A stretch of DNA of 64,000 nucleotides from Ignavigranum ruoffiae (GTDB taxonomy: Bacteria; Bacillota; Bacilli; Lactobacillales; Aerococcaceae). The stretch is taken from NCBI RefSeq assembly GCF_900110675.1, contig NZ_FOEN01000002.1, positions 1 to 64,000 of the forward strand. The letters run 5' to 3'. The notes below the pieces were generated by a model. The model made no database searches. It was not told the origin of the DNA and was given only the letters and a program-made list of their open reading frames with translations. The position numbers were made by a program, and so were the translations under genes. This document shows positions 39,033 through 48,296 of the stretch, piece after piece (positions within the stretch are counted from its first letter, which is position 1; each line of letters opens with the position of its first letter).

Positions 39033-39488
39033 TTATTTACCTTCGTTCAAACGTTTCATTAAGATACCTGAAACAAACTGTCGTGATTTATCATCGGAAA
39101 AACCGCGAGCTAGCTCAATGGCTTCATCCACTGCCACAACTTTAGGAACTTCTGCTTCAGGGAGAAATTCCATTTCAAATAAGGCTAAGCGCAAAATGAC
39201 ACGATCAATCTTTTGTAAACGTTCTACAGACCAATTATCTAACTCTGTGGATAAAATCTGATCTAATTCTTCTTGATGTTCAAGTACACCATAAACCAAC
39301 TGATTCAAAAATAAATAGTTTTCGGCAAGATAACCTTCATCAGGAAAATTACCATTTTCCAAGGCATAGGCTAAAGCCGCTTCTACGCTAAGGTTATCAG
39401 ACCCATCAAGAAGTTGATATAAAGTTTGAATAGCGACCATACGCATATGCCGTCTATGCTTCAATGGTTTATTCACATTATTCACCAT
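39033..39488 (-). CDS. nusB: Transcription antitermination / rRNA biogenesis factor NusB
   Basis: NusB binds boxA RNA with S10 in rRNA antitermination complexes. The 151-residue helical protein contains the conserved AIQTLYQLLDG start and the C-terminal VVAVDEAIELARGFSDDKSRQFVSGIL, with RVILRLALFEM between. It overlaps the Asp23 gene by 11 bases, as in other Lactobacillales. Confidence 0.94.
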   Translation of the reverse strand: MVNNVNKPLKHRRHMRMVAIQTLYQLLDGSDNLSVEAALAYALENGNFPDEGYLAENYLFLNQLVYGVLEHQEELDQILSTELDNWSVERLQKIDRVILRLALFEMEFLPEAEVPKVVAVDEAIELARGFSDDKSRQFVSGILMKRLNEGK

Positions 39489-39879
39489 CGCGATCGAAGA
39501 TTGTCAATAGATTTTCAGTTTCTATGGCTTCGATATGAACATTAACCTGACTCATATGAATATCAGTCATAAAGAGAATTTGCTCTTTCACCCGATCTTG
39601 AACACTTAAGGCAACTTCAGGCACTTTATAGCCAAACTTCACACTAATAAACATATCAATCACAATCTCACCGGATTCATTATTCACATGTGATTTAATC
39701 CGGTCTCGATCCATACCTAGAAAACTACCGGCCTCTTTTTGTAATTTCGATTTAGTGGTGGCGACACCTTTGACTTCACTGGCCGCTTTAGCAGCAATGG
39801 ATTCTAGGGCAGCCAAGCTTAAATTTACTTGCCCTAAATCAGCGCGGATATCTGATGATAATTCTTTCGCACTATTCAT
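39478..39879 (-). CDS. Asp23/Gls24 family protein (YqhY-like)
   Basis: The 133-residue protein has the Asp23 core: ALESIAAKAASEVKGVAT, then VDMFISVKFGYKVPEVALSVQ-like stretch and MTDIHMSQVNVHI. Members coat the membrane (AmaP partner) or, for YqhY, are linked to control of acetyl-CoA carboxylase. The position next to nusB supports the YqhY subgroup. In many relatives efp lies between pepP and this gene; here the gap is 60 bases and efp is absent. Confidence 0.87.
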   Translation of the reverse strand: MNSAKELSSDIRADLGQVNLSLAALESIAAKAASEVKGVATTKSKLQKEAGSFLGMDRDRIKSHVNNESGEIVIDMFISVKFGYKVPEVALSVQDRVKEQILFMTDIHMSQVNVHIEAIETENLLTIFDRDGE

Positions 39880-39939
39880 AATATAACCTCCTTAGAATCA
39901 TGAGTTCTCATCTATTGTAGCGGAAAGAAGGTTAGATTA

Positions 39940-41001
39940 CTAGAGAATTATCAGTTCTTTCGCTGAACGGTTAATTGATTCAACTCCATCTTTATGGATA
40001 ATCAAATCATCTTCAATACGCACGCCACCCAAGCCAGCAATATAGATGCCTGGTTCATCGGTAATGACCATATTTTCTAAGATGACATTTTCTCCTCGAA
40101 CAGAGACTGTAGGTTGTTCATGCACATCTAAGCCGAGTCCATGTCCTGTTGAGTGACCGAAGTATTCTCCGTAACCTTTTTCGGTAATATAGTCGCGTGC
40201 AATGGCATCAATTTCTTTACCCGTCATTCCAGCCTTTGCTTCAGCAATCACTTTCAAATGGGCATCCAAGACAATTTGATAAATTTCTTTTAATTTAGGA
40301 TCCACTTCGCCGACAGCAATCGTACGAGTAATATCTGAAGAATATCCTTTGTAATAGCAACCAAAATCTAAAGTGACCATGTCACCTTGTTCAATCAATT
40401 TTTCACTGGCTACACCGTGAGGCATGGCTGAGCGAACACCGGATGCGACAATCGTATCAAAGGACATCCCTTCTGCGCCTTTGCCCTTCAAGAAATGCTC
40501 TAATTCATTAGCTACCGCAATTTCACTAACGCCAGGTTTAATAAACGTTAGGATATGATCGAAAGCTTCATCGGTAATCTTGCAAGCTTCTTTTAAAATT
40601 TCTAGTTCAGCTTCATCTTTGATAAGACGAATATTTTCAATAACATTTTGTGTCTCAATGAGTTCAGCTGGGAAGATATCAGCCACTTTACGATATAGGG
40701 ACAATGATAATTCATCTGCTTCTATGGCTAATTTTTTGATACCGTCCTTCGTCATAATATCGGCTAAGCTTTGATACAAGTCCCCTTTATGAATCACAAT
40801 TTCAAAACCTTTAGCCTGTTGACCGGCTTGTTCTGTATAACGAAAATCAGTAATGAAATAAGCTTTATCGGCCGTAATAATAACTTCACCTGCAGATCCG
40901 GTAAAATTAGCAAGATATCTTAGGTTTTTACTATTAGACACCCAAATCCCATCAAGTTGTTCTTTGGCTAAATATTCTCTGACTTTTTCAATACGTTTCA
41001 T
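39940..41001 (-). CDS. pepP: Xaa-Pro aminopeptidase (M24B)
   Basis: This metallopeptidase removes N-terminal residues ahead of proline. The 353-residue protein has a creatinase-like N-terminal domain (residues 1-125) and the pita-bread catalytic domain with the metal ligands: TLDFGCYYKGYSSDITRT (two Asp), GHSTGHGLGLDVHEQP (His), TDEPGIYIAG (Glu) and GVRIEDD (Glu). It leads the unit with asp23 and nusB. The binding site GAGGAGGG precedes ATG 41001. Confidence 0.93.
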   Translation of the reverse strand: MKRIEKVREYLAKEQLDGIWVSNSKNLRYLANFTGSAGEVIITADKAYFITDFRYTEQAGQQAKGFEIVIHKGDLYQSLADIMTKDGIKKLAIEADELSLSLYRKVADIFPAELIETQNVIENIRLIKDEAELEILKEACKITDEAFDHILTFIKPGVSEIAVANELEHFLKGKGAEGMSFDTIVASGVRSAMPHGVASEKLIEQGDMVTLDFGCYYKGYSSDITRTIAVGEVDPKLKEIYQIVLDAHLKVIAEAKAGMTGKEIDAIARDYITEKGYGEYFGHSTGHGLGLDVHEQPTVSVRGENVILENMVITDEPGIYIAGLGGVRIEDDLIIHKDGVESINRSAKELIIL

Positions 41002-41028
41002 AGAAACCCTCCTCTTTCTTTATCTGTT

Positions 41029-41057
41029 ATTATAGCAGAACAATAATAAACAAGGAA
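41029..41057 (-). promoter_or_regulatory. Promoter of pepP-asp23-nusB
   Basis: Minus strand: extended -10 TGC-TATAAT (41029-41034), 17-base spacer, -35 TTCCTT (41052-41057). Confidence 0.65.
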
Positions 41058-41134
41058 TGGTTATAAAATTTGTTGATTGGATTTAGTTCGATGGCAAAAA
41101 ATTAGCAGGATTGTTATCGAAGTGGATAATTTGT

Positions 41135-41950
41135 TCAATCAAATGGATCATCAAGTTTCTGCCATTTTTCTCCATAGCCATAGATTGTATAATTAAGCTT
41201 TCGTTGAGGAAAATATTCTTTCATCTTGAAATCTTGTTGGTCGACTTGGCTAGTCAAAACCAGTAATTCTGAATCTTGCTCATAATTCTCAACCCAACCC
41301 GTTGAAAAATTGATGACTTGATCTATACTAAGTAAGCATTGCCATTGATCAGTACGGCTTAACTGGTAATCATCCACTTTTTGATAGCCTAGTTCTAGAA
41401 GATCCAGACTTGTTTGTCTTAACCATTCAGCTTGTTGACTTTGGTCTTGAGTCAAAGAGGTTAAAGCTAAGAACGATTTCTCGTCGGCTCGACCAAGTTG
41501 ACGAATGTCTTCAGGTTCGATTTCCAGATAAAGATAATAAAGACAGAGAGTTTCTGACTGCCCAGCTTGATACAAAATATCACGGTCTAAATTATTCTCT
41601 AAAAGATTTGTTACAGGAAGTAGTTGACTCAAATCTTTCATTAATTTCATTCGGGTCTGATCCAAAGACTGTTCAAAACTCTCTAACTGATTAGACACAT
41701 CTTGATAAAGATTGGCCTCGACCATAGCTAACTGAATTTTACCAATATAATAATTTTCAAATAATTGATGTCGTTCTAAAATCCCTTGTTGAATAGTCAA
41801 CAGACAAACATATAATATTTGACAGATTATTAAATAGACCAAAATATATGGGAAGATAAATGCTCTTTTGCCGCATTTAGCGGATCGGTATTGATGATGG
41901 AGGTTGGTACCGTGCCAGCCTAATATGCCCTTGATAGAGTTTTTGATCAT
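41135..41950 (-). CDS. comGG: Probable ComGG, last gene of the comG operon
   Basis: The 271-residue frame has a basic stretch, one membrane helix (IFPYILVYLIICQILYVCLL, about residues 32-51) and a long polar C-terminal part. This is the layout of ComGG minor pseudopilins, but no clear sequence signature is visible, so the call depends on position at the end of the operon. It overlaps comGF by 74 bases. The ATG at 41950 has a poor binding site (AATGG), and the first 27 residues are unlike a pseudopilin leader, so the true start may be later and non-ATG. No stop-codon damage is seen. Longer than usual for ComGG. Confidence 0.6.
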   Translation of the reverse strand: MIKNSIKGILGWHGTNLHHQYRSAKCGKRAFIFPYILVYLIICQILYVCLLTIQQGILERHQLFENYYIGKIQLAMVEANLYQDVSNQLESFEQSLDQTRMKLMKDLSQLLPVTNLLENNLDRDILYQAGQSETLCLYYLYLEIEPEDIRQLGRADEKSFLALTSLTQDQSQQAEWLRQTSLDLLELGYQKVDDYQLSRTDQWQCLLSIDQVINFSTGWVENYEQDSELLVLTSQVDQQDFKMKEYFPQRKLNYTIYGYGEKWQKLDDPFD

Positions 41951-42347
41951 CCATTAACACCCAAATCTTTAAGAAATTTTCTTCCACTTCAATTTGCCAG
42001 GCAAGAACTCCTTGCAAAAAAGGATGAAAACCGGGTCGTTTGTAGATCGTTTCCTGCTGACAGACAAATTCAAAAAAATTATTTTCTTCAATATCTCGAA
42101 CATAAATCATATCATCACTGGCATTTAATACTTGATAATGATCCATTTCTTTCTCAAAGATTACTAAAAATTGGGAAAAATCTCGCGCTCGGCTAGCTCC
42201 AAAATTCTCAGCAAGCCCATCATAATGCCAAATAATAACTTGGAACAGATACAGGACACTGGCCAAAACCATCAGTCCGATGAGCAACTCACTAAAAGTG
42301 AAAGCTTGCTTACCCTTGACTTCTTTCCACACTATATTGTTGGTCAT
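41877..42347 (-). CDS. comGF: Competence pseudopilin ComGF
   Basis: This is a 156-residue protein with a type IV pilin-like N-terminus (KGKQAFTFSELLIGLMVLAS) with the processing region before FTFSE and a hydrophobic helix, then a globular part with FEKEMDHYQVLNAS. The Gln-Ala-Phe-Thr-Phe-Ser-Glu pattern fits ComGF. The start ATG 42347 is preferred, though the frame stays open to 42422; overlap with comGE is 38 bases. Confidence 0.78.
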   Translation of the reverse strand: MTNNIVWKEVKGKQAFTFSELLIGLMVLASVLYLFQVIIWHYDGLAENFGASRARDFSQFLVIFEKEMDHYQVLNASDDMIYVRDIEENNFFEFVCQQETIYKRPGFHPFLQGVLAWQIEVEENFLKIWVLMDDQKLYQGHIRLARYQPPSSIPIR

Positions 42348-42621
42348 CAATCGTAATTGTGCATCGATACGCATCACAGTCAAATGCCCCCACATGTCTC
42401 TGAGTCTGTTGTTCAAATTCATAGATTCGTACGGGTACTTTATCTGAACTCATCAAAGCTATCTCAGCAAGCTCTTTAAAAAATCGATAATTTTCTAAGT
42501 CAACTTCTGCTTGCTGAAATTGTTGTTGCAATTGATACATGCCTGGTAGATATATAGAGAGAATCAAAGCCAAGATGATTAATCCCAGCAAAGCTTCATA
42601 AACAATATATGCTTGTTTCAT
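42310..42621 (-). CDS. comGE: Competence pseudopilin ComGE
   Basis: This 103-residue protein starts with a short basic leader and hydrophobic helix (MKQAYIVYEALLGLIILALI) with Glu at the +5-like position, then a polar part with two Cys (FDCDAYRC) that could form a disulfide. Assigned by position between comGD and comGF and by pilin-like topology. Starts at the comGD stop (4-base overlap). Confidence 0.72.
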   Translation of the reverse strand: MKQAYIVYEALLGLIILALILSIYLPGMYQLQQQFQQAEVDLENYRFFKELAEIALMSSDKVPVRIYEFEQQTQRHVGAFDCDAYRCTITIDDQQYSVERSQG

Positions 42622-43061
42622 AATTGGACCTCTTCAATGGTAAAGATACCTGAACCTAATTGAAAACGAAGAGCAAAAGCTTGATCAGTTTGCGATTGAT
42701 AAAAATTTACAGCGCGAAAATCACTGATACGTCCATCAGCTAAATACGATAAACGCAAATTATTTTTGAGATCCCAAGTGTCAGGTAAGGTGTGTTTCAA
42801 TAATATTTCCTGTTCATCTTGGTTCATAACTGTAATTACTTCTGCTTCTGCATCGAAGTCAATTAAGTAATTTGTATTTTCTAAGACGGATTTTTCTTTA
42901 TAATAATTTATTGTTTGAACAAGTTCTTGCAGATAAGCGCGGCTCTCAAGCTTAAACTGATAGGCTTGAATATTAGGGGGCTGAACTAATATTAAGATGA
43001 CTGAGATTACAAATAATACGGCACTAATCTCAGCAAAGGTAAAGGCCGATTTCAGCCTCAT
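42618..43061 (-). CDS. comGD: Competence pseudopilin ComGD
   Basis: The 147-residue protein begins MRLKSAFTFAEISAVLFVIS, a prepilin-type start with Phe after the cleavage point and conserved Glu, followed by a single hydrophobic helix. The rest resembles minor pseudopilins. It overlaps comGC and comGE by 4 bases each. Confidence 0.8.
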   Translation of the reverse strand: MRLKSAFTFAEISAVLFVISVILILVQPPNIQAYQFKLESRAYLQELVQTINYYKEKSVLENTNYLIDFDAEAEVITVMNQDEQEILLKHTLPDTWDLKNNLRLSYLADGRISDFRAVNFYQSQTDQAFALRFQLGSGIFTIEEVQL

Positions 43062-43411
43062 TGACTTTGGAATTCAGGCCGGATCTCAACTGGATCCCCA
43101 AGATCTCCTTCAACTAAGAGAAATTTTTCCGCTTCACTGACTTGTTTTTCAGTCAAATAGCCATTTTCATAAAGTTCATTCAAGCTCACTTGGTCATCAT
43201 TCTCTACCAGAACATAAGTATTGCGTTGAGTCTCGACAATTTCTTTGATATTCTCGGCCGCTTGTTGATTAATTCGATCTCTCTGTCCTGATACATTGGG
43301 GATAATGATGGCCATTAACAAAGCTACAACGATTAAAACAATTAACATTTCTAATAAGGTAAAAGCCGATTTTGATTTCTTGCTTTTCAAAAATTGAGTC
43401 AATTTATTCAT
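43058..43411 (-). CDS. comGC: Major competence pseudopilin ComGC
   Basis: ComGC is the main subunit of the transformation pilus that captures DNA. The 117 residues contain the classic prepilin site KSAFTLLEMLIVLIVVALL (residues 14-32; cleavage before FTLLEM, with Glu5), then IIPNVSGQRDRINQQA. The C-terminal part is short, with no Cys pair. Processing would need the peptidase ComC, not in this window. Confidence 0.92.
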   Translation of the reverse strand: MNKLTQFLKSKKSKSAFTLLEMLIVLIVVALLMAIIIPNVSGQRDRINQQAAENIKEIVETQRNTYVLVENDDQVSLNELYENGYLTEKQVSEAEKFLLVEGDLGDPVEIRPEFQSQ

Positions 43412-43423
43412 TATCTATTCCTC

Positions 43424-44494
43424 CTAAAAAGTTTGCATAGTAAGTAAAGGCAACATCATTAATAAGTACATCGAAATAATTAACAGGGCAATCCATGAGA
43501 ATAACACGGGTTGAATATATGAAATTTTTCGGCGTATATCTTTAATTAACTCTTGATAAAGGCGTTCAGAATATATTCGACATTGGTGTGATAAGGCGCT
43601 AATCATCGTACCTCGGCGTATCACCAAGGGAAGTTCAGCGGTAAAGATATTGACTTGTTTTAATTGATCTTCTAAATGATGACCAGACTCAAATCCAGCA
43701 GCCAAATGGGCTGCCATCTCAGTTAGAAAAGCATCTAATGGATATTGGCGTAAAAAATGAATAATTTGTTGCATCGAAAAACCCGCTTCAAAAAAGAAAG
43801 CAAATTGATAAGTTAATTTATAGGAACCATAATATCTTAACCAACGACCAAACAAAGGAACTTTGACACATTTTTGATATCGTTTCAAAAGTGGCATCCG
43901 TAGCAAATAATAATTTATTCCACAATAAGAAAAGATTAGTAAAATACCGATACCCGTCAATATTTGCGGTAAATATCTAAAAAAATTCACTAGAATTTGT
44001 ACCAGCAAACTCTCCTGATAAGTGACTTCACTAATAAACGAAAGCATTTGTGGCAAGATAAAACTGCGAACACCGAAAAGCATGACGACAATACAAACCA
44101 ACAAAAATAATGGATAGGTCAGTACTTTGATTATCGTCTCTCGGTCTTTTTGTATTTGCTGAATTTGGCGACTGGCGTCATATAGTCCTTGAACGAAGCG
44201 ACCCTGTTTCTCTGCGAAAAAAATTTGAGCAATCAAGGACGAGCTATAGCCCATCTCTTTCAAGCTAGTCTCAAAAGGCAATCCTTTAAGAAGTTGCTCG
44301 CGAATGAATTGAAAATTGGCTGAATATCGGGGAAGTAAGACTTCCATGAATTCTAAGCTTTGATTCATTGAGAATCCCTGCTGGGCTAAATCAGCTAAGG
44401 TCAGCAAAAAATAAGCCCGATCGCGAGGACGAATCAAATACTTCGCTTTAGACGACTTCAAAATGTTGATAGGTTTGCTCATCAATGTAGCCAT
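43424..44494 (-). CDS. comGB: Competence pilus membrane platform protein ComGB
   Basis: The 356-residue protein is a PilC/GspF-family platform: two related T2SSF domains (about residues 25-145 and 230-350) with three membrane helices. Landmarks are LADLAQQGFSMNQSLEFME, FFEAGFSMQQIIHFL and VLFSWIALLIISMYLLMMLPLL. The gene overlaps comGA by 47 bases. The start could be ATG 44494 or 44482; neither has a strong binding site, so coupling to comGA translation is likely. Confidence 0.9.
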   Translation of the reverse strand: MATLMSKPINILKSSKAKYLIRPRDRAYFLLTLADLAQQGFSMNQSLEFMEVLLPRYSANFQFIREQLLKGLPFETSLKEMGYSSSLIAQIFFAEKQGRFVQGLYDASRQIQQIQKDRETIIKVLTYPLFLLVCIVVMLFGVRSFILPQMLSFISEVTYQESLLVQILVNFFRYLPQILTGIGILLIFSYCGINYYLLRMPLLKRYQKCVKVPLFGRWLRYYGSYKLTYQFAFFFEAGFSMQQIIHFLRQYPLDAFLTEMAAHLAAGFESGHHLEDQLKQVNIFTAELPLVIRRGTMISALSHQCRIYSERLYQELIKDIRRKISYIQPVLFSWIALLIISMYLLMMLPLLTMQTF

Positions 44495-45542
44495 ATAACC
44501 AAGCTCTCTTTAATTTATCATTCAATCGAGTGAATTTTACTTCTTCATCGGCTAAATACTGACTTAAAGTCTGACCACAAAGCAATTCAAAGATAGCAGC
44601 GCGCCGACTCTGAATAGGAAGGTAAGGACATAAAGCATCACAAGCTCCCTGACAAAAAGGACAATAGCGAGGGAGCAGCCTTTGCGATACGACTCCGATT
44701 AAAGTTTGAGCCAATTGTTGTCGACTGATTTGTAATTCTTCCAGACGAGCAATCACACCCAAGGTATCTTTAGCGTGAATAGTGGCAATCATCAAATGAC
44801 CCGTTAATGCACCCCGTATCATCATCCGGGCGGTTTGTTCATCTCGAACTTCTCCAATTAATAAAACATCTGGATGATGTCTTAAAGACGATTTAATCAA
44901 TAAATCATAGCTGATTTCTGCTTTTTCATTAACTTGAGTTTGTAAAAAATTAGGTTCAAAGATTTCGACCGGATCTTCCATCGTGATGACTTGAATGGCT
45001 TCTTGATTCATCCGCTTCCTAAGTAGATAATAGATGACAGTCGTCTTACCCGAACCCACAGGACCTGAGAATAAGATGAGACCTGATTTTCTGGCTACTA
45101 ATTGGACCATCACTTCTAAATCTAAGGGAAAATACGTCTGTAAATCTCTTTCTTGTGTTTGCTGACTTCTTAAGATTCGAATGACTAAAGATTCATGGAA
45201 CAAAAAATTAGTAATCGTTGATAAACGTATTTCAATCCGTTCCTCGGCTAAATCAAAAGCAGTCGATCCTGATTGGGGTTTGCGTTTCTCACCGACGTCT
45301 AAATCGGCCAAATATTTGAGATAGAAAATAAATTTCTGTCCCCATTCAATGGTCCGACTAAACATATAATTCAATTTTCCAGCTAAACGAAAATAGACAA
45401 AATAACTTTCATTATGGGGAAGAAGATGAATATCTGAGCTTCCCTGATTAACCGCTAAAGTTAATAATTCACGTGCTTGATCTTCGATTCTATCCCCCCT
45501 CACATTTATGAGTGCCTCATCATCTTTGAGGTCACTAATCAT
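44448..45542 (-). CDS. comGA: Competence pilus assembly ATPase ComGA
   Basis: ComGA powers assembly of the DNA-uptake pilus. Over 364 residues: AVNQGSSDIHLLP (N2 domain start), Walker A FSGPVGSGKTTVIYYLL, Asp box TMEDPVEI, Walker B HHPDVLLIGEVRDEQTA and His box LMIATIHAKDT. A zinc-type cluster CPFCQGACDALC lies near residues 293-304. The start is uncertain: ATG 45542 has no clear binding site. The upstream bases (minus strand AACGTAAAAT, 45561-45570) resemble a competence-sigma box only weakly, and there is no ordinary promoter. It is the first gene of the comG operon. Confidence 0.92.
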   Translation of the reverse strand: MISDLKDDEALINVRGDRIEDQARELLTLAVNQGSSDIHLLPHNESYFVYFRLAGKLNYMFSRTIEWGQKFIFYLKYLADLDVGEKRKPQSGSTAFDLAEERIEIRLSTITNFLFHESLVIRILRSQQTQERDLQTYFPLDLEVMVQLVARKSGLILFSGPVGSGKTTVIYYLLRKRMNQEAIQVITMEDPVEIFEPNFLQTQVNEKAEISYDLLIKSSLRHHPDVLLIGEVRDEQTARMMIRGALTGHLMIATIHAKDTLGVIARLEELQISRQQLAQTLIGVVSQRLLPRYCPFCQGACDALCPYLPIQSRRAAIFELLCGQTLSQYLADEEVKFTRLNDKLKRAWLYGYIDEQTYQHFEVV

Positions 45543-45690
45543 AATTACAAGATGACCTTTATTTTACGTTTTTATCTGATAAAAAATTTTATTTTCTACA
45601 AAAGAGTGCCTAGTTTGTAACTAAACTCATAAACTTCAGCTTATATTCTCTCTCTGGAATTAAAAACTATACTTGAAAATGGCCTTATGA

Positions 45691-45699
45691 TAGAATGTT
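45691..45699 (+). promoter_or_regulatory. Promoter candidate of rpoY-rnjA
   Basis: Extended -10 TGA-TAGAAT (TAGAAT at 45691-45696), 61 bases upstream of the rpoY start. No strong -35. Hairpin-like words (agctgacagcatattgcgacatatgctgatt, in two pieces around 45703-45736) follow in the leader. Confidence 0.45.
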
Positions 45700-45756
45700 A
45701 ATAGCTGACAGCATATTGCGACATATGCTGATTAATATATGAAAAGGAGTGTCATA

Positions 45757-45972
45757 ATGATATACAAAGTATTCTACCAGCCATCTAAAGAAGAATCCCC
45801 ATCCCGGGAAAACACGATGGCTCTCTATATAGAAGCAGATTCTATCGTAGAGGCGAGACAACTTATAAGTGCGAATACACCATACAGAATCGACTATATT
45901 CAAGAACTTTCGGCGGCTCACCTCAATTACGAAAAAAATCATCATCCAAATTTTGAGGTCGTGAAGTTTTAG
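45757..45972 (+). CDS. rpoY: RNA polymerase epsilon subunit (RpoY)
   Basis: This 71-residue small subunit is found on RNA polymerase of Firmicutes, formerly DUF1447. It is recognised from IYKVFYQPSKEESPSRENT and the following LYIEADSIVEARQLI. Start ATG 45757 has AAGGAGTG upstream; an earlier in-frame ATG at 45739 precedes this site. The stop codon touches the rnjA start, the conserved pairing seen in Bacilli. Confidence 0.93.
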   Translation: MIYKVFYQPSKEESPSRENTMALYIEADSIVEARQLISANTPYRIDYIQELSAAHLNYEKNHHPNFEVVKF

Positions 45973-47682
45973 ATGACAGTGAATTTAAAAAATAATGAAG
46001 TTGGCGTCTTCGCCATCGGTGGTTTAAATGAAATTGGAAAAAATATGTATGGGGTTCAGTTTCAAGATGAAATTATTCTATTAGACTGTGGTATTCTCTT
46101 CCCTGACGATGATTTATTGGGAATTGATTACATTATCAATGATTTCTCTTATATTCTTGACCACCGAGATAAAGTCAAAGCGCTCATTATTTCTCACGGA
46201 CATGAAGACCACATCGGCGGTATTCCTTATTTACTGATGCAGCTGAATGTGCCGATTTATGCGGATCCGTTAGCTTCTGCTTTAATTCGCAATAAATTAG
46301 CTGAAAGAGGCTTATTAAGAGATGCAAACATTACGGAGTATAATGAAGATACGGTCATTAAGTTTCGTAAAACTTCTGTCAGTTTCTATCGGACCACTCA
46401 CTCTATTCCGGAAGCTTTTGGAATTGTTGTAACTACTCCGCCAGGTAATATTGTCTTTACCGGCGATTATAAATTTGATTTCACCCCAGTCGGTGAACCC
46501 GCAAACTTACACCGGATGGCAGAACTCGGCCAAGAAGGTGTTCTACTTATGCTTGGTGATTCAACAAATGCGGAAATCCCTTCATTTACTATGTCAGAAA
46601 GAATTGTTGGTAAATCCATCAATGATATCATCCAATCGGTAACCGGACGGGTAATCTTTGCCACCTTCGCTTCTAATGTTTCCCGTTTACAACAAGTTGT
46701 CGATACTGCGATCAAAACGCATCGCAAGATTGCTGTGTTTGGTCGTTCGATGGAGAATGCGATCAAGATTGGTAAAGAAATTGGCTATATCGATGAAAAA
46801 GGTCAAGATATTTTTATTGGCAGTCGGGAAATTAATCGCTATCCGGCCAATGAAATTATTATTCTTTGTACCGGTTCTCAGGGAGAACCAATGGCTGCCC
46901 TGAGTCGGATTGCTAATGGAACTCACCGTCAAATCGCTATTCAAGAAGAAGATACCGTTATCTTCTCTAGCTCACCGATTCCAGGAAATACGAAGAGTGT
47001 AAACCGAGTTATCAATCAGTTGACCGAAACAGGCGCAAATGTTATTCATGGTAAAATCAATAATATCCACACCTCTGGGCATGGTAGTCAACAAGAACAG
47101 CTTTTAATGATGCGTTTGTTGAAACCGAAATTCTTTATGCCAGTCCACGGGGAGTATCGGATGTTAAGTATTCAGGCTCGTCTGGCTGAGTTAGTCGGAA
47201 TTGACCGAGACCATAGCTTTATTCTATCCAATGGGGATATGCTCGCCCTAACTGCCGACTCTGCTCGCCGAGCTGGACATTTCCAAGCTGGCGATGTCTA
47301 TGTTGACGGGTCAGGAATTGGTGATGTGGGTAATATTGTCCTGCGTGATCGTAAAATTTTATCCGAAGATGGTTTAGTAATTATTTCTGCGACCCTAGAT
47401 TATGAAAATAAACAACTTATCTCAGGACCTGATATTATGTCGCGCGGTTTTATTTATATGCGTGAATCAGGTGATTTAATTCAACAAATTCAACAAGAGA
47501 TGAAAGCTGCGATTAATCGAGGTCTTAACGAAAATGGCAATAACATTAACGAAAAAATGATTCGCGATATCATCTTCACCTCTTTGAAACCTATTCTATT
47601 TGACAAGACTCAGCGATCACCAATGATTCTTCCGGTCTTATTAGATATCAATAAAGGCGTTCGCAAACGTCATAATCATTGA
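45973..47682 (+). CDS. rnjA: Ribonuclease J1
   Basis: RNase J1 is the 5'-3' exonuclease and endonuclease of Firmicutes mRNA decay and rRNA maturation. The 569-residue length is typical. The beta-CASP metallo-beta-lactamase motifs are present: [16 protein letters not shown] (zinc ligands), [12 protein letters not shown], the [14 protein letters not shown] segment, and [15 protein letters not shown] with PVHGEYRML. The C-terminal dimerisation domain ends with basic residues. It is translationally linked to rpoY and is followed by a two-way terminator. Confidence 0.96.
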   Translation: MTVNLKNNEVGVFAIGGLNEIGKNMYGVQFQDEIILLDCGILFPDDDLLGIDYIINDFSYILDHRDKVKALIISHGHEDHIGGIPYLLMQLNVPIYADPLASALIRNKLAERGLLRDANITEYNEDTVIKFRKTSVSFYRTTHSIPEAFGIVVTTPPGNIVFTGDYKFDFTPVGEPANLHRMAELGQEGVLLMLGDSTNAEIPSFTMSERIVGKSINDIIQSVTGRVIFATFASNVSRLQQVVDTAIKTHRKIAVFGRSMENAIKIGKEIGYIDEKGQDIFIGSREINRYPANEIIILCTGSQGEPMAALSRIANGTHRQIAIQEEDTVIFSSSPIPGNTKSVNRVINQLTETGANVIHGKINNIHTSGHGSQQEQLLMMRLLKPKFFMPVHGEYRMLSIQARLAELVGIDRDHSFILSNGDMLALTADSARRAGHFQAGDVYVDGSGIGDVGNIVLRDRKILSEDGLVIISATLDYENKQLISGPDIMSRGFIYMRESGDLIQQIQQEMKAAINRGLNENGNNINEKMIRDIIFTSLKPILFDKTQRSPMILPVLLDINKGVRKRHNH

Positions 47683-47711
47683 TCTGGTTAAATTTGCGTA
47701 AGATAAACATA

Positions 47712-47756
47712 ATAAAAACGGTGCTGACTAAATGTATAATCAGTACCGTTATTTGT
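47712..47756. terminator. Bidirectional terminator between rnjA and smpB
   Basis: An 11-bp stem with one G-U pair (47717-47727 with 47740-47750). Toward the plus strand it is followed by ATTTGTTT, and on the minus strand by TTTTTATT. It serves the converging rnjA and rnr-smpB transcripts. Confidence 0.82.
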
Positions 47757-47807
47757 TTCGATATTTATGAGACTATCTACATCGTGATAAGTCTTTTTTA
47801 TTTATGC

Positions 47808-48269
47808 TCAATAATTTTTTAAGGCGCGATCAATATCTCGTTTCATTTGTTCTTGCTTCAAGGCTTGACGTTTGTCATATTTCTTCTTACCTCGGGCTAG
47901 ACCAAGCAAGACTTTTGCCCGACCGCGAACTAAATAGACTTTCAAAGGAATAATGGTTAAACGGTTTTGCTTAACTTCTACCCCTAATTTATAGATTTCA
48001 CGTTTATGTAAAAGTAACTTACGTTCCCTTAAAGGATCATGGTTAAAAATATTCCCTTGCTCATAATGACTAATATGAACATTCTTTAACCAAGCTTCGC
48101 CATGGTGCAAGCTCACAAAACCATCTTGAATATTAATCTTCCCAGCGCGTATCGATTTGATTTCCGTACCTTTTAGAACAATGCCTGCCTCATATGTCTC
48201 TAGAATTTCATAGTCATGGCGGGCTTTTCGATTTTGAGCTAAGGGTTTATCTAAGGGTTTTGCTGACAT
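47808..48269 (-). CDS. smpB: SsrA-binding protein
   Basis: SmpB carries tmRNA into stalled ribosomes. The 153-residue protein has [20 protein letters not shown] (N-terminal OB fold), [25 protein letters not shown]-like [15 protein letters not shown], and the basic C-terminal tail ([19 protein letters not shown]). It lies 27 bases after rnr, its common partner in Firmicutes. Confidence 0.95.
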   Translation of the reverse strand: MSAKPLDKPLAQNRKARHDYEILETYEAGIVLKGTEIKSIRAGKINIQDGFVSLHHGEAWLKNVHISHYEQGNIFNHDPLRERKLLLHKREIYKLGVEVKQNRLTIIPLKVYLVRGRAKVLLGLARGKKKYDKRQALKQEQMKRDIDRALKNY

Positions 48270-48296
48270 AGCATCACTTCTTCCTAAACTTACAAC

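Noticed and set aside
44597-44640. Frameshift or degradation in comGA near the Cys-rich cluster
   Set aside because: The CPFCQGACDALC stretch is in frame and agrees with zinc-binding insertions seen in this ATPase family.
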